NCBI RefSeq assembly: GCF_002242685.1
Contig: NZ_NBIM01000001.1
Coordinates: forward strand, 1,798,001 to 1,862,000
Length of the DNA: 64,000 nt
Direction: 5' to 3'
DNA from: Oceanimonas doudoroffii
GTDB taxonomy: Bacteria > Pseudomonadota > Gammaproteobacteria > Enterobacterales > Aeromonadaceae
Part shown: one piece after another, positions 11,389 through 19,438 of the stretch
Position numbering within the stretch: position 1 is the stretch's first letter
Layout of the letters: every line of letters begins with the position of its first letter
Notes under the pieces: generated by a model
Databases searched by the model: none
Told to the model about the DNA's origin: nothing
The model's input: only the letters and a program-made list of their open reading frames with translations
Made by a program: the position numbers and the translations under genes

Positions 11389-12747
11389 CTATGGGCTGGC
11401 CTCTTTCTGCACCTGGCCAAAGGGCTTGGGCCAGGGCTTGGCGGCACGCAATTCGGCAGGCAGCCGTTCGATCGCCCGCCTGGCCAGCTCCGCCGAAGCG
11501 AAGTCACCGAAGATAAGCACAAACCAGGGCTGGTCATTCAGCTGTCGGGCATATACCCAGGCCGGCTGCAGGGTGTGGCGGCTGGCCAGCTGCTGCAGGG
11601 CCTGCCGATCCTTGCTCGCCATCAACTGCAGGGTATAGTGACCAGCCGGCTTTTGGAACAAGGACGATGCAGGCGTAGCGGCTGGCACCGGTTGCGCCGC
11701 CGGCGTGGCATCTGCCGGCACCCTGGCCGCGGCCAGGGCCTCGCCAGACTTGCGCTGCAGCAGCTGGCTGACCACCTCGTCCTCAATCACTACCCGCTCC
11801 TTGCTGCTGTCATCGGGTGACTCCACGACCTGAGTAGTCACTCGAGGCTCCTCGGGCAGCGGCTGAGCCGGCCACTCCCCCGCCAGCCGTTCGGCCGAGG
11901 GCTCGGCGGCGGATAACGGCGCACCGCTCCCTTCGGGCGTCAGGGTCAGGGGTTGGGCCGGCGCCTCGGGCAACGACTCTGCCTGGAACGGCTGAGCCAC
12001 CTCGGGCTGCGGTGGCTCCCTGTCCAGCAGCAAACTAACCAGCAGCAACAGGCCAAGCAGGATCAACCCGGTCAGCAGAATTTTCACCGGTTTTTGTTCC
12101 AGCCATTGCCGGTAGGTAGGTGTTCTCATGCTTGGCTCCGAAGTCGCGACCAGATCGCCGGGATAACGCAGCGTCGCCGGCTGGTCGGACGCCGTCACCC
12201 CGAGGTGTGTACATAACTGCCGTTTATCTTCCTCGCTCAGCTCGGGAACTTCAAGCTCCAGCACCGGCAGATCAGGCTGGTTGCGCAGCAGGCTGCGCAC
12301 GCCACCGGCCCAGGCCGGCGAGCCCAGCAACAGTACAAAGGGACGTTGCGCCTCCGGCAGCCCCAGGCACAGCTCTGCCAGCTCCTGCAACTGGGGATCG
12401 GTCAGCCACTGACCGTTCTCCACCACCAGCAGCCGTCGGCCCGGGGCCGCAGGCAGCAGCCGGGTCACCGACTCCAGCAGGTGATCATCAGGGTCGAAAA
12501 TGGCATCGCTGAACCAGTCACTCAGCAGGGCATCGCGAAAGGCGGCCTGGCTGGTAAGCAGGCGGGCGTCCAGGGTGGCAGCAGCGGGCAGCCCGGCCTG
12601 CTGCACCAACAGGCCGGCCAGGGTACGTTTGCCGGCTCCGGGCGGACCACTGAGCAACACCAGCCCCTGTTCAAGACGGGAGAGGTGCAGCAGCCGCTCC
12701 AGCAACTGCTGCTGGGATGACAGGGTCAGCACCATTTCGGCAGCCAC
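11389..12747 (-). CDS. damX: DamX-like cell-division protein (AAA plus SPOR)
   Basis: 452 residues. N-terminal AAA/ATPase-like domain with Walker A SGPPGAGKRTLAG (about residues 33-45) and Walker-B-like RRLLVVENG, a membrane helix at about 221-239, a Pro/Glu-rich periplasmic linker, and a C-terminal SPOR domain (HYTLQLMASKDRQALQQLA ... WFVLIFGDFAS) that binds denuded septal peptidoglycan. This architecture is that of gammaproteobacterial DamX. It sits between aroB and dam and is co-oriented with both. Confidence 0.9.
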   Translation of the reverse strand: MAAEMVLTLSSQQQLLERLLHLSRLEQGLVLLSGPPGAGKRTLAGLLVQQAGLPAAATLDARLLTSQAAFRDALLSDWFSDAIFDPDDHLLESVTRLLPAAPGRRLLVVENGQWLTDPQLQELAELCLGLPEAQRPFVLLLGSPAWAGGVRSLLRNQPDLPVLELEVPELSEEDKRQLCTHLGVTASDQPATLRYPGDLVATSEPSMRTPTYRQWLEQKPVKILLTGLILLGLLLLVSLLLDREPPQPEVAQPFQAESLPEAPAQPLTLTPEGSGAPLSAAEPSAERLAGEWPAQPLPEEPRVTTQVVESPDDSSKERVVIEDEVVSQLLQRKSGEALAAARVPADATPAAQPVPAATPASSLFQKPAGHYTLQLMASKDRQALQQLASRHTLQPAWVYARQLNDQPWFVLIFGDFASAELARRAIERLPAELRAAKPWPKPFGQVQKEASP

Positions 12748-12758
12748 GCTCGTCGCCC

Positions 12759-13826
12759 TTACGCCAGCACTTGTGCCAGCTGGGCTTCGGTTACATCACT
12801 CACCACCTGAGCCCGGCCTATCCCCACCGGCAGCACCAGCCGCAGCTTGCCGGCCAGTACCTTTTTGTCGCGCATCATGTGCGGCAGATACTGGGCCAGG
12901 GACATATTGCCGGGGCCGGTTACCGGCAGTCCGGCCGCGGCCAGCAGCGCCTCGACCCGAACCACCTCGGCATCACTCATGTCGCCGCGCAGCCGGGCGG
13001 TATGGCAGGCTTGAACGGTGCCGGCGGCCACCGCCTCACCGTGCAACCAGTTACCGTAGCCCATCTCCGCCTCGATGGCGTGACCAAAGGTGTGGCCCAG
13101 GTTGAGCAGGGCGCGCACGCCATGTTCGCGCTCGTCACAGGCCACCATTTCCGCCTTGATTTCACAACAGCGACGAATGGCGTAAGACAGTGCCTCGGTC
13201 TCGAGTTGCTGCAGCCGGTGCAGGTTGACCTCCAGCCAGGCAAAGAAGTTGGCGTCCCAGATAATGCCGTACTTGATCACCTCCGCCATGCCGGCGGCAA
13301 ACTCCCGCGCCGGCAGGGTCTGCAGGCAGGCGGTGTCGATCAGTACCAACTCGGGCTGGTAAAAGGCACCTATCATGTTCTTGCCGAGCGGGTGGTTGAC
13401 CGCGGTTTTGCCGCCCACCGAGGAGTCGACCTGGGCCAGCAGCGTGGTAGGCACCTGAATAAAGGGCACCCCCCGCTGATAGCAGGCAGCGGCAAAACCG
13501 GTCAGGTCGCCAATCACACCGCCCCCCAGGGCTACCAGGGTAGTGTCACGGCCATGACCACTTTCCAGCAGCCGGCCCATCACCTGGTTGAAGGTATCCA
13601 GGCTCTTGTACTGCTCGCCGTCGGGCAGCACCAGGCTGTCTACCTTCAGCGGCGCCAGGGCCGCCAACAGTGCATCCAGGTACAGCGGCGCCACCACCTC
13701 GTTGGTGATCACCAGTACCTTGTTGCCCTTGATGGCACCTTTCAGCAGGCTGCCGTCGGCCATCAGGCCATCGGCGATCAGGATGGGGTAGCTGCGCTCA
13801 CCCAGGTTGACGGTTAACCTTTCCAT
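12759..13826 (-). CDS. aroB: 3-dehydroquinate synthase
   Basis: 355 residues. Converts DAHP to 3-dehydroquinate, the second shikimate step, with NAD and a divalent metal. [20 protein letters not shown] is the NAD-binding glycine-rich loop, [20 protein letters not shown] the substrate loop, and [13 protein letters not shown] the metal-binding histidine helix. Length is normal. 14 bases after aroK, so likely one operon. Confidence 0.97.
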   Translation of the reverse strand: MERLTVNLGERSYPILIADGLMADGSLLKGAIKGNKVLVITNEVVAPLYLDALLAALAPLKVDSLVLPDGEQYKSLDTFNQVMGRLLESGHGRDTTLVALGGGVIGDLTGFAAACYQRGVPFIQVPTTLLAQVDSSVGGKTAVNHPLGKNMIGAFYQPELVLIDTACLQTLPAREFAAGMAEVIKYGIIWDANFFAWLEVNLHRLQQLETEALSYAIRRCCEIKAEMVACDEREHGVRALLNLGHTFGHAIEAEMGYGNWLHGEAVAAGTVQACHTARLRGDMSDAEVVRVEALLAAAGLPVTGPGNMSLAQYLPHMMRDKKVLAGKLRLVLPVGIGRAQVVSDVTEAQLAQVLA

Positions 13827-13840
13827 GGAGCTCCCGAGGC

Positions 13841-14359
13841 TTAAAGGCCGATAAGTTCGACGATCTGGTTGGCCACCAGCTTGGCACTCTGCTCGTCGGT
13901 GCGCACCACGTAATCGGCCACTTCCAGATAGAGTTCGTTGCGCTCGTCGGCAAGGCGCTCCAGCACATTCCGCGGCGCCTCTTCGGTTTGCAGCAGCGGA
14001 CGGCGCTTGTCTTTCTGCACTCGGGCCAGCTGCTTGTCTACCGTGGTCTCCAGGTACACCACTATGCCCCGGGCCGACAGCCGGTTGCGGCTTTCACGGC
14101 TCTTGATGGAGCCACCGCCGGTGGCGAGCACGATGCCCTGCATCTCGCTCAGCTCGTTGATTACCTTTTCTTCGCGTTGGCGGAAGCCTTCTTCGCCTTC
14201 TACATCAAACACCCAGCTGATGTCGGCACCGGTGCGGCGCTCGATTTCCTGATCAGAGTCATAAAACTCCATATGCAGTTGTTGCGCCAGGTATTTGCCA
14301 ATGGTGCTCTTGCCCGCACCCATAGGTCCCACTAGGAAGATATTGCGTTTCTCAGCCAT
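13841..14359 (-). CDS. aroK: Shikimate kinase
   Basis: 172 residues. Phosphorylates shikimate at O3. P-loop G-P-M-G-A-G-K-S-T at residues 11-19; the shikimate-binding segment [29 protein letters not shown] follows, then GGGS and the lid RRPLLQT. ATG 14359 gives the usual [11 protein letters not shown] start; the nine upstream codons lack family similarity. Heads aroK-aroB-damX-dam. Confidence 0.97.
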   Translation of the reverse strand: MAEKRNIFLVGPMGAGKSTIGKYLAQQLHMEFYDSDQEIERRTGADISWVFDVEGEEGFRQREEKVINELSEMQGIVLATGGGSIKSRESRNRLSARGIVVYLETTVDKQLARVQKDKRRPLLQTEEAPRNVLERLADERNELYLEVADYVVRTDEQSAKLVANQIVELIGL

Positions 14360-14487
14360 GTTGCACGAAATTCTCACAAACAAATGCGCCCCACGAACAC
14401 CGCGGGGTCGACGATGAACCTAACCTTGATTTTCTGAAACTGGACGCCGGATTATCGCAACTGCGCCGCCGGCTGGCAAGGTGTACG

Positions 14488-14509
14488 CCGCCGGCCCGTA
14501 AACCGGCGG
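14488..14509 (-). terminator. GC-rich hairpin after pilQ
   Basis: CCGCCGG and CCGGCGG pair over an 8-base loop just past the pilQ stop. There is no U-run, so it may attenuate or protect the 3' end rather than terminate fully. Confidence 0.4.
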
Positions 14510-14516
14510 TCAATCC

Positions 14517-16541
14517 TTATATGCTGTCGTGCACGATACGGGGGGTGACAAAGATAATCAATTCCCGTTTGCTGTTGTTGTCCCGAGTGGTCTTGAACAG
14601 GTTGCCCACCACAGGAATGTCACCCAACAGCGGCACCTTGGTGACGTTGCGAGTGATATTTTGCTGAAAAATCCCCCCCAGCACCAGGGTTTCGCCGTCG
14701 TTAACCAGCACCTGGGTGGTGATCGACTGGGTGTTGATGGCCACCGCCTCGCCGCCGGTGGCCTGGGGAATGCGCTCGCCGATGGCGTCCTGAGTCACGG
14801 TAAGATCCAGTACCACCCGGTTATCGGGCGTGATCTGGGGCGTCACCTTGAGACTCAGCACCGCGTCCTGAAACTGTACCTCGGTGCCACCTTCTCCCGA
14901 CGAACTGGAATAGGGAACTTGAGTGCCCTGCTCGATCAGCGCCGGTTTCTGATTGGAGGTGGTGACCCTGGGGCTTGCAATGATCTCGGCGCGGTTTTCC
15001 CGCTCCAGCGCCGACAGCTCCAGATCGAGAATACGCCCGCCATTTAGCTTGGCTATCTGAAAGGCCACGTTGCCGGCGGCGCCGGCCACCGGCAGGTTAA
15101 CGTTAAGCGAGGTGTCATTGTCGGATCTGAGCCCCTCTAGGGTGCCACTGACCGACTGGGTGTTACTGCCGCTGGTGTTGTCGTTGCTGTAACCCCAACG
15201 CACCCCGAATGCCTCTTCAAAGCCGTCGTCTATGGTCACCATGCGGGCTTCGATCACTACCTGCTTGATGGGAATGTCCAGCAACGACAGCATACGGCGA
15301 ATGCTTTCTATGCTGGCCCGAGTGTCCTTGATCACCAGCATATTGGTCCTGTCATCCACCGCAATAGCACCTCGCTCGGTCAGCAGGCCGGTGCTTTCAT
15401 TGGTGAGCAGGGCCACCACGTCGGCGGCTTTGGCGTAGTTGACCTGCAGAAATTCGGTCTCCAGTGGTGCCAGTACTTCCTGGGCCTGCTGATGTTCCAG
15501 CTGGCGCTGCTCCTGCTGGGCCAGCTCCGCCGCCGGTGCTACCAGCAGAATGTTGCCGTCCAGCCGCTTGCCGAGGCCACGCACCTGCAAAATGGTATCC
15601 AGCGCTTGCTCCCAGGGCACGCCGTCCAGGCGCAGGGTCAGGTTACCCTGCACCGAGTCGGTGGTCACCAGGTTGAAATTATTGAAATCGGCGATCAACT
15701 GAAGCACGGTACGCACCGGAATATCCTGAAAATTCATGGAAATGGGCTTGCCGTCATAGCGCTTTTGGGTGACCGAAACGGCCTTGGCCCGCGTCGCCGG
15801 CACCAGCTCCAGCACGAACAGGCGCCGGGACTGATCATAGTGATAATCATAGGCTTCGGTGGTGGACACGGTAATCAGTGCCTTGTTGCGTTCGCGTCGT
15901 ACTTCGATACGTTCCACCAGGGTAGCGAAGTCACCGACCCGGTAGCTCTTGAGCTGAGCCTCCGGCACATGGGTGTTGTGAAAGCTGACGATCAGCTGAT
16001 TGCCCCGCTCCTGCATATCGACCGCCGCACTGGGGTTGTCGAGGCTTATCAGCACCTGGCCCTGGCCCTCGCGACCACGGCGAAAATCGATGCCGCCGAT
16101 GGCGTTGGTGGCGCCCGGCGGCAGCGCCGTACCAGTGCTGGTGGTACCGGCCAAATCCTTGCCCAGTAACAATCGCACCCGATTGCCCTCCGGCTGCAAG
16201 CGATAAGGCAGGGGCTGCGCCATGGAAATCACCACCTCCAGGGCACCACTCACACTGCGCGCTTCTACGGCTTCGATACCAAGGCGCTCAACGGGAATAC
16301 GGTTTTCCAGCAGCGCCGAGGTCGCGCCTGGCATGCGCAACACCAGCCGGTTAGGCGCACCCAGCATGCTGTCGGTAACGACGGGAGGCTCGTCGAATTC
16401 CAGCTCCAGCGCCAGCTGTTCGCCCGCCAGGGGATTGATCCGTATCTGCTCCAGGCTGGCCGCCAGCGTCGGCGCTGGGGCCGCCCATATCAATGCCAAC
16501 GCCATGCCGGTTACCAGCCTCAGGGCCGTTGTTTTCAACAT
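14517..16541 (-). CDS. pilQ: Type IV pilus secretin
   Basis: 674 residues. Forms the outer-membrane ring through which the pilus exits. Signal peptide at residues 1-27, AMIN-type beta domains (two, residues about 30-230), an STN/N0 domain (ISMNFQDIPVRTVLQLIADFNNFNLV), an N1 KH-like domain (TRASIESIRRMLSLLDIPIKQVVIEARM), and the C-terminal secretin channel ending in LLGDIPVVGNLFKTTRDNNSKRELIIFVTPRIV. ATG 16541 has AGGGAG eight bases upstream. Last gene of the leftward pilMNOPQ operon. The hofQ-like competence role is an alternative, but the full pilM-P set supports the pilus. Confidence 0.95.
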   Translation of the reverse strand: MLKTTALRLVTGMALALIWAAPAPTLAASLEQIRINPLAGEQLALELEFDEPPVVTDSMLGAPNRLVLRMPGATSALLENRIPVERLGIEAVEARSVSGALEVVISMAQPLPYRLQPEGNRVRLLLGKDLAGTTSTGTALPPGATNAIGGIDFRRGREGQGQVLISLDNPSAAVDMQERGNQLIVSFHNTHVPEAQLKSYRVGDFATLVERIEVRRERNKALITVSTTEAYDYHYDQSRRLFVLELVPATRAKAVSVTQKRYDGKPISMNFQDIPVRTVLQLIADFNNFNLVTTDSVQGNLTLRLDGVPWEQALDTILQVRGLGKRLDGNILLVAPAAELAQQEQRQLEHQQAQEVLAPLETEFLQVNYAKAADVVALLTNESTGLLTERGAIAVDDRTNMLVIKDTRASIESIRRMLSLLDIPIKQVVIEARMVTIDDGFEEAFGVRWGYSNDNTSGSNTQSVSGTLEGLRSDNDTSLNVNLPVAGAAGNVAFQIAKLNGGRILDLELSALERENRAEIIASPRVTTSNQKPALIEQGTQVPYSSSSGEGGTEVQFQDAVLSLKVTPQITPDNRVVLDLTVTQDAIGERIPQATGGEAVAINTQSITTQVLVNDGETLVLGGIFQQNITRNVTKVPLLGDIPVVGNLFKTTRDNNSKRELIIFVTPRIVHDSI

Positions 16542-16573
16542 AATGCGCACTCCCTGCAATCATTGTTATGTCG

Positions 16574-17092
16574 TTATGGCTGGCCCAGGGCCAGCTCCAG
16601 CGCGGTCTCTCTCTTGTTCCAGCACCCCCGCCCATCGGGCACAAATTCCTGCAGGGTCACACCGTCGCGCTCGATGCGAATCACCCGGCCATGGTTCAGA
16701 CCCATATGATGACCAATGTCGATGATGTGGGTTTCTCCGTCCTGGGCACTGATCAAGGCCTTGATGCCGCCGGCGTTTTGCAGGGTGCCCCTGAGATAAA
16801 GGTTGCTAAGGGAGTACTGCTCCAGCGGCTCACGGGCGCGCTGCAGGTTCGGCTGTTCGCAGTTCACCGGTCCTTGTTTCTCCTGGACCACGCCTTCCGG
16901 CTTCGGACTCACAAAGGGGCTACGGCGCTCATCCGGCCGGTAGTCTTCGGGCACATACTGGTTGACCTCCGGCACCGGCTCGGGCGGAACCGCCGGGCGG
17001 GAACGCACCTGGGCCACATACTGGCGCAGATCGTCCTGCTCCGAACAGGCCGTCAGCATCAGCAGCAGGCTCAGGAGCAATACCCTGTTCAT
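16574..17092 (-). CDS. pilP: Type IV pilus inner-membrane lipoprotein
   Basis: 172 residues with lipobox LMLTAC (Cys at 16), a flexible Pro-rich region (PAVPPEPVPEVNQYVPEDYRPDERRSPF), then a beta-sandwich core with LSNLYLRGTL and HIIDIGHHMGLNHGRVIRI. PilP bridges the PilN/PilO pair to the PilQ secretin. It overlaps pilO by four bases (ATGA type). Confidence 0.95.
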   Translation of the reverse strand: MNRVLLLSLLLMLTACSEQDDLRQYVAQVRSRPAVPPEPVPEVNQYVPEDYRPDERRSPFVSPKPEGVVQEKQGPVNCEQPNLQRAREPLEQYSLSNLYLRGTLQNAGGIKALISAQDGETHIIDIGHHMGLNHGRVIRIERDGVTLQEFVPDGRGCWNKRETALELALGQP

Positions 17093-17673
17093 GGCGCCTC
17101 CCGTTCATTGTATTTGTAGGTCTTGGCCAGCATGCTCATGCTCAGTTGCTCATCCTCAAGCCGCACCAGGCTGAAGCTGTCGAGGATTACGATACGCGGC
17201 AGCCCGGCCACATCCGCCACGAAACGGCCCAGCTGATGATAGTTTCCTCGCACTATGATACGCATGGGCAGCTCGGTGGAGAATTCGCCGGGCTGCTCCG
17301 CCTCCCAGTTGATGCGCTCAATGCGCAGGCCATTGTCGGTGGCGATATAGCTGATATCGTCCAGCAGGCCGGCAATTTCCAGGTTGCTGGGCAACTTGCG
17401 CAGCTCGTCCTCCAGCTGTTTCCCAAGCATCAGCAGTTGCGCTTCATAGGACGGCAGCAGGGCGGCCTGGGCGGCCTTTTGCTCAAAGGTGGTTTTCAGC
17501 CCAGTCTCCTGGGCCTGCGTGCGTTCCAGCAGCGCCAGGCTGTCGCGAATGAAGAAATAACCAATCAGCACCATTAGCAGCACAGAGATCACCACCACCG
17601 TCAGCACCTTGGCCGACCTGGGCCACTGGCCGATATTCTCAAAGTCCAGTTCGTTGAGTTCCTGCCAGTTCAT
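17089..17673 (-). CDS. pilO: Type IV pilus alignment protein PilO
   Basis: 194 residues. Short cytoplasmic N-terminus, one transmembrane helix (about 24-46, VLTVVVISVLLMVLIGYFFI), a coiled coil (SLALLERTQAQETGLKTTFEQKAAQAALLPSYEAQLLMLGKQLEDELRKLP), and a ferredoxin-like periplasmic domain ending in LLAKTYKYNE. It dimerises with PilN. Overlaps pilN and pilP by four bases each, which points to coupled translation. Confidence 0.95.
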   Translation of the reverse strand: MNWQELNELDFENIGQWPRSAKVLTVVVISVLLMVLIGYFFIRDSLALLERTQAQETGLKTTFEQKAAQAALLPSYEAQLLMLGKQLEDELRKLPSNLEIAGLLDDISYIATDNGLRIERINWEAEQPGEFSTELPMRIIVRGNYHQLGRFVADVAGLPRIVILDSFSLVRLEDEQLSMSMLAKTYKYNEREAP

Positions 17674-18224
17674 GGCTGACTTCCTTCTGTGACCACCTTG
17701 ATGCGCATGGAAAACTGGCTGAGGGCGATGGGCTGGGTATCGCTGGCATAGATAGAGCCCAGCCGGGGCTCGGTCAGCCAGCGCGACGCCTCAATACCGC
17801 GCAGCATGCTGGCTACCCGCGGGTAGGCCTCGGTCTTGCCCACCAGTTCAATGCGATCGCGGGCCACGTCCATTGAGCTCAGGTACACGCCCGGCGGCAC
17901 CAGGGCCGGCATTTGATTGAACAGCCGCACCGAAAAGGCGCGACGTTGCTGCAGGCCTTCGATCAGCTGCATGCGCTCCAGCAACCGATCCCGCTGTTTA
18001 ATGATGTCGCCGATACGCCCCAGCACCTGATCCAACCTGGCGGTTTCCACCTGCAGGTAACGATTACGCTCCTGCTGATGAGCCACCAGCTGGTGAATAC
18101 GCAGGTTGACCAGCAGCATCAACGCCACGGTCAGGGTGGCGGCCACGCCCAGCAGCACCATGAAGTGTTTTTTCTGTCTGGCCTTGAGCGCTTCCCGCCA
18201 GGGCAGCAGGTTTATTCTGGACAT
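17670..18224 (-). CDS. pilN: Type IV pilus assembly protein PilN
   Basis: 184 residues. The N-terminal INLLPWREALK is the conserved motif that docks in the groove of PilM. It is followed by a transmembrane helix (about 22-43), a coiled coil and a ferredoxin-like periplasmic domain (GVYLSSMDVARDRIELVGKTE). Overlaps pilM by 13 bases. Confidence 0.96.
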   Translation of the reverse strand: MSRINLLPWREALKARQKKHFMVLLGVAATLTVALMLLVNLRIHQLVAHQQERNRYLQVETARLDQVLGRIGDIIKQRDRLLERMQLIEGLQQRRAFSVRLFNQMPALVPPGVYLSSMDVARDRIELVGKTEAYPRVASMLRGIEASRWLTEPRLGSIYASDTQPIALSQFSMRIKVVTEGSQP

Positions 18225-19264
18225 GGCGTGAAGCTCCTCAGTGCCAGCCCCAGAGCCGTAGTATAAGCGGCGGTATTGGTATACTGCCCCTCCCCCAGCA
18301 GGTGCTCGAAATGGGGTTGAAGTACCGGCATGCCCAGCTCCTGCTCCAGTATCGACGCCAATCCCGGCAACTGGCTGCCGCCTCCGCTCAGAAACAGGGC
18401 CTTTGGCGTCTGCCCGCCGGAGCTGCTGGAAAACAGCTGAAGATTACGACGTATATGCTGCAGTATGTCGGTGATGTGTTGCTGCTCCACTTCTTCCCGC
18501 AGCGGCACCGCCTGAGCCGGATCCAGCTTGGCGCGCTCCGCCTGCTCTTCGGGAATATTGTTCATCTGGCTCAGGTCGCGGGTAAAATGAGCCCCGCCGA
18601 AGTTCTGCAGCCGGCCGTAGATCACTTCTCCCTGATCCAGCACCGCAAAACTCAGGCATTCCGCCCCCAGATCGACCAGCGCCATCACCTCCGTGTGTAC
18701 TCCCTGAGCCTGAAGCAGTGCCTGAGCGGCCCGGGCCAGGGCATGTACGCCAATGTCCACCACCTTTGCCTCCCAGCCCGCCTGGTTCAGCGCTGCCAGA
18801 CGGGTGGAAATGCTGTCGGTGCGAGCGGCGCTCAGCAGAATGCTGTCCCGATCCGGACGAGTGCGGCTGGGGCCGAGGTTTTCGTAGTCCAGGCTGATTT
18901 CTTCCAGCGGAAAGGGAATATGCTGCTCCGCTTCCAGCAGCACCTGGTTTTCCAGATCATCGGCAGACAGGCCGCGGGGCAACAGAATGATTTTGGTGGC
19001 GACATTGCTGCCGGTGACCACGGTCGCCACCTGGCTGATACGAGTATCAAGCCGCAGCCGCAGGCGCTTGAGCGCTTCGCCGACCACCTCCACATCCTGC
19101 AACTGGTGATCAACAATGCTGTTTTTGGGCAAGGGGACCGAGGCCATGGCTTCCAGCCGAATGTGTTCCGGCGTGCCCCGCAGGGCCACCGCCTTGAGGC
19201 AGTTGGAGCCGAAATCGATTCCCACCATCCACTGCGCATCCTTTTTTTTGAAAAGGTTCCACAT
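18212..19264 (-). CDS. pilM: Type IV pilus assembly ATPase-like protein PilM
   Basis: 350 residues of actin/FtsA fold. Phosphate 1 motif VGIDFGSNCLKAVAL near residue 14, VDLGAECLSFAVLD (phosphate 2), and the adenosine motif LFLSGGGSQLPGLAS are visible. Cytoplasmic; binds the N-terminus of PilN. First gene of pilMNOPQ, divergent from mrcA, the arrangement common in Pseudomonas, Vibrio and Aeromonas. Confidence 0.96.
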   Translation of the reverse strand: MWNLFKKKDAQWMVGIDFGSNCLKAVALRGTPEHIRLEAMASVPLPKNSIVDHQLQDVEVVGEALKRLRLRLDTRISQVATVVTGSNVATKIILLPRGLSADDLENQVLLEAEQHIPFPLEEISLDYENLGPSRTRPDRDSILLSAARTDSISTRLAALNQAGWEAKVVDIGVHALARAAQALLQAQGVHTEVMALVDLGAECLSFAVLDQGEVIYGRLQNFGGAHFTRDLSQMNNIPEEQAERAKLDPAQAVPLREEVEQQHITDILQHIRRNLQLFSSSSGGQTPKALFLSGGGSQLPGLASILEQELGMPVLQPHFEHLLGEGQYTNTAAYTTALGLALRSFTPCPE

Positions 19265-19331
19265 AAGGCATCCATGCTGTTGTTTTTGTTGGCCCGATTT
19301 AGCTTAGCCTAGTTCAGGAAGACTCAAATGT

Positions 19332-19360
19332 ACTTATTCATGATTTGGTACAGGTCTCAA
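19332..19360 (-). promoter_or_regulatory. Candidate sigma-70 promoter of pilMNOPQ
   Basis: On the - strand TTGAGA (19360-19355), 17-base spacer, ATAAGT (19337-19332). It lies 68-96 bases upstream of the pilM start. Inferred from consensus match only. Confidence 0.4.
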
Positions 19361-19438
19361 CAAAGCACTCGAATCCGACAAGGGGCACAGGATATACTTG
19401 CCGATTGTTGGTTAAAAAATGATATGTGAGTTTCTTCC